Origin: Symbiodinium natans
Lineage: Eukaryota > Sar > Dinophyceae > Suessiales > Symbiodiniaceae
Direction of reading: 5' to 3'
Length of the DNA: 62,000 bases
NCBI GenBank assembly: GCA_905221605.1
Contig: CAJNDS010000262.1
Coordinates: 30,001 to 92,000, forward strand
Shown: positions 55,641 to 62,000 of the stretch, in pieces
Layout: each line of letters begins with the position of its first letter
How positions within the stretch are numbered: position 1 is the stretch's first letter
Made by a program: the position numbers and the translations under genes
Notes under the pieces: model-generated
What the model was told of the DNA's origin: nothing
Seen by the model: only the letters and a program-made list of their open reading frames with translations
Database searches by the model: none

Positions 55641-56447
55641 TCACTGCAGCTGCTCCAGCTCAAGTTGGTTCCTCTGCGTGACCAGTGCCCTCCGTCCCCT
55701 TGGCCTCCTGAGCAAGAGAAACAGGAATGCCGCGGCCAGCGCCAGCAACACACACCCCAGCACCGCAGCCAGCGGATGGCTGTCCAGCGAGGAGGGAGTA
55801 ACTGGTGGAGTTGGCGGGGCTGGGGTTGGCGAAGGGCAGGAGCCCCCAACTCCCCAATTCCGGAGTGAGATGTTGCCCAGAGAGGTAAGAGACCACTCAA
55901 AGCAGGACCCATTCAGGAAAATGTCGGCCCCGGCCTCCTCACCAGGGCCTGAGCAGTTGGCAGTGTTTTTGTACTCGTACTGTAGCAGTTTGCCCCCGTG
56001 ACAGAGCTTCTGGCTGCTCTCGTGGGTTGATGACCTGCGGCAAAAGCCCAGAGGTTGAAGTCCCTCAACGGTCCGTGTTCCTGCACAGGCCGGCTCCATG
56101 TAGACTCGAACCCTCCATGCATCAAAGGTCTGCAGTGTCCACTTGCTGGCACCCCCGTCTTCACGCGCAGTACAGGTATTGAGCTCGTACCTGTTCTCCT
56201 GAAGTGGCTCGCTTTCGCACTTGGAGCTCGAGAAGTTGTAGTCGCGCACGACAGCATGCGTGCCATTTACGTCTGACTTCGTGTACTTCGTGAAATATAT
56301 CTGTGAGCACTCGCCCAACATTCCCGCGGGCACGTCATCCTCAACAAGGCTTTTGCACTCGTGGTCGGAGTACAGCGTCTCTATCAACCACTCCTCCGCC
56401 ACCACACATGCGACCCAGAGGAGGAGAAAGGCCCTGCCGCCGTGCAT
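55641..56447 (-). CDS. Type I membrane protein, unknown family, 268 aa
   Basis: I chose the Met at 56447 because a signal peptide follows at once (MHGGRAFLLLWVACVVAEE); an upstream in-frame Met at 56558 would add a polar leader. The ectodomain (about residues 20-210) is Cys-rich with several N-glycosylation sequons (NGT, NFS, NCS, NGS, NIS). Next is a Pro/Ser stalk (SPTPAPPTPPVTPSS), a single membrane helix (AAVLGCVLLALAAAFLFLLL) and a short basic tail (RRPRGRR ... LELEQLQ) ending at TGA. A GTAAG donor-like site lies just past the stop, so more exons are possible. No family is recognised. Topology suggests a surface receptor or adhesion protein (inference). It is intact, unlike its neighbours. 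Confidence 0.65.
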   Translation of the reverse strand: MHGGRAFLLLWVACVVAEEWLIETLYSDHECKSLVEDDVPAGMLGECSQIYFTKYTKSDVNGTHAVVRDYNFSSSKCESEPLQENRYELNTCTAREDGGASKWTLQTFDAWRVRVYMEPACAGTRTVEGLQPLGFCRRSSTHESSQKLCHGGKLLQYEYKNTANCSGPGEEAGADIFLNGSCFEWSLTSLGNISLRNWGVGGSCPSPTPAPPTPPVTPSSLDSHPLAAVLGCVLLALAAAFLFLLLRRPRGRRALVTQRNQLELEQLQ

Positions 56448-56948
56448 GAGCTGAATGGGGCCACTGTCTTGACTCCTAACCCTAAGAAAGCTCCCCAAAT
56501 CTGATCGGCTCTCAAGTCTGTAGGGCCCCCATGAGCCCATTTTATCCCGTCTACCCACCTCATGGCTTGCAACTGAATACCCTCAGCCAGTTCCTGGAGC
56601 CGGAGGCCGCTTTACCTTCACCGGTTTCCCAGAGTCAACATGAAACCGATCTTGCACTTGGTGAAGGCTTTCAAGTCCGGGCCGAAGAGCCCTGGCAAGC
56701 GGGTGCCGGAGACTGCAAACAGAAGCCATAACCCCCCACCCCCCCCCGCCCAAAAAAAAAAACACTAAACGCTTTAAATGCTGTAAACCTCTAACTCCAA
56801 GCCTCGAAACCTGAAGCACTGAGACTAAAACTTGAAACTCCGTCATAGCTCTCTCGGAGTTCTTGAACTCAAGGGCTCTGGGCTACAGACTCGACTGCAA
56901 ACAAGCGAAGTCTGAAGACGAACCAAAAACCTTAGCTGTCCAGTATCC

Positions 56949-57031
56949 TCGGGGAACTAAAGCTCAACCTTTCGGATTATAAAGGGAATCTCACGCCCCA
57001 AAAAAGGATAAAGGTTGCCTACTCTACTAGT
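56949..57031. mobile_element. Dispersed repeat family 4 copy
   Basis: Partner of 42846-42932 with the same ordered blocks, including CAACCTTTCGGATTAT and GGTTGCCTACTCTACTA. Confidence 0.5.
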
Positions 57032-57438
57032 ACTGTCAATAAGCCAAGCGAAGTATGCCTGATGAACCAAGGGCGTCGGCCGTGCGAGACAAGGATGGCA
57101 GGGTGGCACCCTAAACCTTAAACCCTAAACCCTAAACCCTAAATCCTAAACCCTAAACAAAGAACAGAGGTATTAATTAGGGCAGGCGAAGGGGCGAGGC
57201 TTCAGGGGCCGAGAAGAGAGACCTTTCGCCCACGGAAAAGCATAGCCAAGGGGCGAAGGTTAGGGGCTAGGAGTCTCCAAATTGGGGCTAAGTTTGGGGG
57301 CCAAGTCAAGATGTGAGTAACCAACCTGCGCCCCATCGTCGCCCCAAAGAAGCCCCATCCACGTAAACAACCTGCACCCCATCGTCGCCCCAAAAGAAGC
57401 CCCATCCGCGCAACCTGCGACCCATCGTCGGAAGAGTG

Positions 57439-57546
57439 CTTGAAGGTTCATGGTACTTGTTAAGCAACTATAACGTCTTATGGGTATAAGTTCAATTTTT
57501 AAGTCCAGGTAGAATTGGATAAAAAAAGTACCATGAAACCTCCAAC
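57439..57546. mobile_element. Dispersed repeat family 1, compact complete copy
   Basis: 108 bp with inverted ends CTTGAAGGTTCATGGTAC and GTACCATGAAACCTCCAAC. This is the best short copy for defining the family's ends. It contains no telomere-like array. Confidence 0.65.
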
Positions 57547-57640
57547 GTCTCCACAAAAACACAGACTCCCGCTCCGCCTTGTTCGATGCCTGCAGCTCCT
57601 TTGAACTCCTCGGCTGCCTTGGACTGCACTTCGCCATAGT

Positions 57641-57749
57641 GAAACTCCCAAAAGCCTAAACCCTTAAACACTTAAACCCAAAAAAACCTTCTTAATAAGA
57701 AGGCTTTTTTGGGTTTAAGTGTTTAAGGGTTTAGGCTTTTGGGAGTTTC
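57641..57749. repeat. Near-perfect 109-bp palindrome
   Basis: 54-bp arms around a single central base (57695). By eye the only arm mismatch is A versus G near the tip. Ends are GAAACTCCCAAAAGCC and GGCTTTTGGGAGTTTC. The arms contain CCTAAACCCTTAAACAC, which resembles telomere-type sequence. It would extrude as a cruciform or RNA hairpin. It may be a foldback/MITE unit. Confidence 0.93.
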
Positions 57750-58530
57750 TATTATGCATCCCCAACCAAGAGCGAACTCACACTACGAGGGCTCCAGGTT
57801 TTTTCGGGAAAGTGGTGGCCCAAAGTGCGTAAGCCTCGAGGAAGGCAGTCCCCAATCGTTGTCTGCCTATACATTTATCTAGGTGCTTTGTCTTCGTTTT
57901 TAATGGTCTTCCCACACATTCACCAAGTTGTTGCCGCAAAGACCGCTATTGAATCGAAATAACTCTGAACTCCTCACGTTGAGCACCCTAGACCCTCCTA
58001 AAACGGAACCCCCTCCCTTTCCCTACCAGTCACGAATGCCAGCACGGGGCGTTCCAAATTGTGGCGCCTCTTGGAAAACAAGTACCCTGAACATACAAGG
58101 CCCGCAGAAATATAGGTACCCCAACAAGGAACCCCAAGTTAGTGAAGCGCCCACATGCCAAGCAAAAGCACTGAATTGCTCAAGCACCATCTCATAAGGA
58201 CTCTTTACAACCTTGATGTCGGCCTTTCACCCAAAAATCCCATGACCGAAGCCTTCATGAGCCACCCCAAACCCCTAGACGCCTCATGCCTTTCGACCCA
58301 CACCCCTAAAACCCTCGACCCTGCACCCCTCAAAATGATCTCCCAAACATCCCTATAAACCCTAAACCCGAAACCCTAAACCCTAAACCCCCTAAACCCC
58401 CTAAACCCTAAACCCTAAACCCTAAACCCTCTGCCTCCAAGCGCTGCCCTCGCTCCTCGGCCAGGTGGGAGTGCAGCTCAACGGGCCGCTCCTGAACCTG
58501 CTTCCCCGCTTCTTCCGGTTGCGGACATGG

Positions 58531-58666
58531 GGTTTAGGGTTTAGGGTTTAGGGTCTAGGGTCTAGGGTCTAGGGTTTAGGGTTTAGGGTTTAGGGTTTAG
58601 GGTTTAGGGTTTAGGGTTTAGGGTTTAGGGTTTAGGGTTTAGGGTTTAGGGTTTAGGGTTTAGGGT
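58531..58666 (+). repeat. Long TTTAGGG array with TCTAGGG variants
   Basis: About nineteen heptamers, three consecutive ones TCTAGGG. It is among the longest in the window. Confidence 0.95.
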
Positions 58667-59049
58667 TACTCGGACGCGCCGGGCGAGGAACACTCCGTCC
58701 CATGGTCTTGCTGTTAGGGCCCGTTTGTTTAGGGTTTAGGGTTCTGTGCTTCGCCGGCTCAGCAGTCGAGGGGAAGAGGGTGTTTACAAGGGGCCCCAAA
58801 AACCCTAAACCCTAAACCCTAAACCCCACACCCCACAAACCCTAAACCCTAAACCCAAGACCTAAGACATCCAGTCGCGGAAAGCTGCCTTTCGCACAAG
58901 GGGAGACCTATCCCGGTCCGTGACTGTTATTTCTCTATGAGGGCCTGTAAGGCTGCTTCATGTTTATAAACGTTTCTAAGGTTTGCTTAGGCTTCCGGAT
59001 ATGCCGCTTGGCCAGAGATGCTCCCATGAACGCAATGGGTTTATGATAC

Positions 59050-59115
59050 ACCCTAAACCCTAAACCCTAAACCCTAAACCCTAAACCCTAAACCCTAAAC
59101 CCTAAACCCTAAACC
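59050..59115 (-). repeat. CCCTAAA array
   Basis: About nine perfect heptamers. Confidence 0.95.
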
Positions 59116-59659
59116 AAAGTCCTTCTAAGGGGCAAGGAGGTGCCTCGGAACCGTGAAGAAGCTTTGGGAGGCTGAGGGAGTACAAGGGACTACTAGGCTA
59201 CCTACCCCTTTCCGGGGCTTCAATTTTTGAACGGCTTAGTATGTTCCTTATAGTTGCGGGTATGAAAAGGGGCCAGAGTTTACCCAAGCTTGAGAAACCC
59301 TGAGAAAATTTCCGCCTCTGCCCTAGGATTTAGAACTCTAAACCCGATATGAGCGGCTGACAAAACCCTCTGTTGATTGAACGTTGTGCAACGTGCTTGG
59401 TGGGCCCCTATCGATTTTCGAAGATTAGCTTTCTCGCAGATACAGACTGACAGGAGCCTGACAGTAGCACTTCGGGCCCCTATTGCTGTGGACGAAAACC
59501 CAGAAGGCATGCAACATCAAGACCAGATGCGATCTACCATAGTTTCGTCCGACGCTCATAATAACCCTACCCTGCTCTGAAGAAACCTAGACTTTAAGCC
59601 TTTCGCACCCGAGGAAAAGCGCTAAACCCTATTAGGGTCGGGCCAGGAACTACACTACG

Positions 59660-60572
59660 CGGCACCCTTTCTGAGTGGACGTTGTGTCTGCACCATGCTC
59701 CATCTGTCGCGGCTGCATGCCCCGCCAAGTTCAAGGTGCAAATCTGCCACTTCCAAGTGGCCGCGGATGCGGTGCGAAGAGGCGTTACGCCATCTGAATC
59801 TGTGTTTACCGAATCCGTGCCCGCTTGTTGGACGCATCCTTGCCCGCGCCAGCTTCAAGAAGGACACGTGCCACTTCCAAGTGGCCATGTTGAGATGCCA
59901 AGAAAAGAGGTGTTGCTCCATCTGTCGCGGCTATATCCTTACCTACCCCAGCTTCAAGGAGCAAGCGTGCTACTTCCAAGCGGCCTCGGTAAGATGCGAC
60001 ACTAAGAGGTGTTGCTCCATCTGTCGCGGCTATATCCTTGCCGCGCCAGCTTCAAGGAGTAAACGTGCCACTTGCAAGTGGCCCCCGTGGGATGCGAGAA
60101 GAAGAGGTGTTGCTCCACCTCTGCCAGTTTGGTCCTTGTCTGCACCGGCCTCAAGCAGGTCCAAGGCAGCAGCTTCGTTGCCAAACAGGGCTGCAGCATG
60201 CAAAGCTGCGATACGGCCCGAAGACACCAGGCTCGGGTCTTAACGAACGTTGCAAGATGGCTCCTACTTGGCTCAGGTCATTCGCTTCTACTGCTTGGAG
60301 CAGCTTGTCTATACAGGACTCTCTGCAAAGCCCAGCAACACTAGCTGCAATCGGCATGGTGCATCTAGAACAGCTGCGTCAGGCAGTATCTGTCCATTTT
60401 CTTGCAAGAGTCTCTGTCGAAAACGGGGGTGGCCGCAGAACTTTTGGAGATGGAGCTTGAGATCGCGCACGTGACGTACGGACGCGTTCTCAGTTTGAGT
60501 TGAGCACGGCACAACCTTCAGTTCCATGCGAGCCACCTCGCTTCCAGTTGTCATCAATTCGCTGCACAACAT
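59660..60572 (-). pseudogene. Ubiquitin-like plus ankyrin-repeat gene, frameshifted
   Basis: The minus strand starts with a Met near 60572. The first block (to ~60312) is ubiquitin-like, with RFRQRLLQENGQILPDAAVL and DAPCRLQLVLLGFAE. This N-terminal type before ankyrin repeats is one I recall from Symbiodiniaceae predictions. The frame then changes (CIDKLLQAVEANDLSQVGAI), changes again, and gives ankyrin repeats: ALHAAALFGNEAAALDLLEA, GATPLLLASHGGHLQVARLL, then KDIAATDGATPLSVASYRGR, GATPLFLASQHGHLEVARVL and a degraded last repeat. A lost C is visible near 60041: CCTTGCCGCGCC here against CCTTGCCCGCGCC in the sister repeat at about 59838. Four frame changes within 0.9 kb indicate decay or sequence error. 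An intact paralogue would mediate protein-protein contacts. Confidence 0.7.
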
Positions 60573-60579
60573 TGCTGCG

Positions 60580-62000
60580 GTGAGACAGGCCTAAGCCAAA
60601 TCTTCTAACTCACAACCGGACGTAACTTGCCAAGAGCCCTCGAGTCACCAAGAGTTGGGGCAGCTTTTGAGCAGTAGAAAGGTTGTTGTGAGTAAGCATC
60701 CAGGCATAAGTAACCTGTCATGCTCTCCTCAGCTAAAGCGAAAGCTTGCCCTAGGGATCAATGTACCTACACAGTATATGCTTAGGTCTTAAAGAGTCTC
60801 GTATATAGTAGCTTTAGGGGCCCAAGTATATACTACCTAAACCCTAAACCCTAAACCCTAAACCCTAAATCCTAAACCCTAAACCCTAATATAGGTACAT
60901 GGAATCCTTTGGGTTGTGGAACTTGGAGTCCAACGCACGAAGCCCTGCCAACCCAGAAGCTGCCCAACACAGCCTCGGGTCTGACATTCTTCCCTTCAGG
61001 GTTTAGGGTCTAGGGTCTAGGGTCTAGGGTCTAGGGTCTAGGGTCTAGGGTCTAGGGTTTAGGGTTTAGGGTTTGGGTCTAGGGTCTAGGGTCTAGGGTC
61101 TAGGGTCTAGGTTTTGGGTTTAGGGTTTAGGGTTTAGGGTTTGGGGTTTGGGGTTTGGGGGGAGCCATCGGATCCTGGGAACTTGGCCTAGAAAGGTGTA
61201 GGGGTGTGTGGCTGAAAGAGAGGCTGAAGGGAATTGGGCCTCAGAGCATCTGCATGACGGCTCCTTCTTGCGCATTGCATGGCTTTCTTGCGCGGCTCGC
61301 AGCAGTGCAATAAGACGGTCTTTGGGCCGGGGCTGCCGAATTTGCTTTCAACCGCAAATGTCATGCAACTACCAAAAAGGCTGGCGCTGCAACCCCTGAA
61401 GCAGGTATCTTGGGGCACCTTGCAAAGAACTCCACTGCACATAAAGACAAAACGGATCCAGAAACAAACGGCCACAACAAACCCGAGCTCGCAAAGACAA
61501 CCCAGCCTGCCTCTCGGATCATGTGCCTGCCGGGCCTGCCGCAGCGTTCTCAGAGGCGTCCCCGTTTTGACTCTCCCTATATAGATACATTCATCAACTG
61601 CGCATTTTGTCACTGCAGGTTTTCACTGGCGCTTCTTTTGCAGCTCTCAGCACGAGAAGCCCTAAGAAACGACGATTGGACCGGGCTCCGCCCAGGTCTC
61701 AATGACGGTGCGGAGAGGCGAGAGCCATTGCCAGGCGGGGGCTGGGCCAGGCATTCTTTTGAAGATGACTGCTTCTTCTTCTTCTTCTTCTCCTTCTTAT
61801 TTTGAATGTTATGGTCATGATTACTGTGCATGGGTCCTCATTATCATCCTCAGCATGATGCCTCTCGGACCCCTTTGAACTGTAGCACTCGCTCGACAAA
61901 ACTTTGAAACCCTCGGGCCTGCTCTCAGGCGCTCGGTGACTGAATTGTTCACTCAAGGGCTTTTGCCCCGAGCCTCGAAGTCGGCCTTTCGCTTAAAAAC
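60580..62000. other. Terminal stretch, telomere-like arrays, no clear gene
   Basis: CCCTAAA array at 60836-60889, TCTAGGG-rich array at 60999-61160, and a TTC microsatellite at 61770-61795. Plus-strand open frames at 61.28-61.80 kb are not recognised and run into the TTC tract. I do not call a gene. Confidence 0.55.
60999..61160 (+). repeat. Telomere-like array homogenised to TCTAGGG
   Basis: Blocks of pure TCTAGGG (about seven, then about five units) alternate with TTTAGGG and end in TTTGGGG units. Runs of one variant imply local duplication. Confidence 0.95.

Larger units (their letters stand above)
56560..59640. other. Gene-free stretch with arrays and inverted repeats
   Basis: No gene supported. 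It contains a family 4 repeat (56949-57031), a family 1 repeat (57439-57546), a 109-bp palindrome (57641-57749), and telomere-like arrays at 57118-57158, 58355-58431, 58531-58666, 58724-58741, 58799-58860 and 59050-59115. At 57309-57420 the phrase CCCATCGTCGCCCCAAA recurs, which marks a small direct repeat. Confidence 0.6.

Noticed and set aside
58355-58666. True chromosome end or assembly telomere
   Set aside because: Arrays are internal, in opposing orientations and followed by ordinary sequence on both sides.
612-61160. Periodic repeats as possible CRISPR arrays
   Set aside because: Units are 7-bp telomere-type heptamers without spacers, in a eukaryotic context.
61208-61956. Open frames up to 141 codons near the right end
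   Set aside because: They conflict between strands, partly read the TTC microsatellite and resemble no family I know.

Overview
The window reads as nuclear DNA of a dinoflagellate, most likely Symbiodiniaceae or a close relative (inference). Three things suggest this. More than thirty interstitial arrays of the TTTAGGG telomere heptamer occur in both orientations. Coding blocks are short, all on one strand within a locus, and separated by repeat-filled introns without strict splice sites. Several protein families are ones I recall as greatly expanded in Symbiodiniaceae predictions. I found no rRNA, tRNA, CRISPR or bacterial-style operon.

Layout. 1-17.8 kb is gene-poor: telomere-like arrays, microsatellites, and short dispersed repeats with inverted ends. 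17.9-21.9 kb (minus) is an exon-rich leucine-rich-repeat (LRR) gene ending in a Cys-rich block. Short dispersed repeats lie at the edges of several of its coding blocks, as introners (intron-generating transposons) would. 21.9-27.2 kb is again telomere-array desert. 27.28-39.26 kb (plus) holds three head-to-tail, intron-rich gene models. Gene A has acidic and Lys-rich/AT-hook blocks followed by a degenerate C5-DNA-methyltransferase-like fold. Gene B has a Lys-rich tail. Gene C carries LHGDEG, KGDW and DEDYIG signatures and may be transposase-like. Perfect telomere arrays are absent from about 26.66 to 41.88 kb. 39.3-43.8 kb is mostly repeats.

The highlight is 43,841-52,548 (minus). It is a complete LTR retroelement of 8,708 bp with identical 222-bp LTRs and a 5-bp TAGGG duplication, inserted in a TTTAGGG array. 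Its primer-binding site matches the anticodon arm of initiator tRNA-Met, the Ty5/copia half-tRNA type, and a polypurine tract abuts the 3' LTR. It has no recognisable protease, integrase, reverse transcriptase or RNase H. Instead it has one intact 2,609-codon frame for an RNA-binding-type protein: WW, S1, two MLLE (PABP C-terminal)-like blocks, and six CCCH zinc fingers in two triplets. Each LTR also carries the 3' part of the dinoflagellate spliced leader. I read it as a recently active, non-autonomous copia-class element with a giant RNP/Gag-like protein.

Downstream (minus strand) are a frameshifted LRR-containing locus (52.96-54.66 kb), an intact type I membrane protein gene (55.64-56.45 kb), and a frameshifted ubiquitin-like plus ankyrin-repeat gene (59.66-60.57 kb). 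The remainder is telomere arrays and repeats, including a near-perfect 109-bp palindrome. The 7.8-kb frame has no break, so the single-base lesions in neighbouring genes are more likely real decay than general assembly error (inference).
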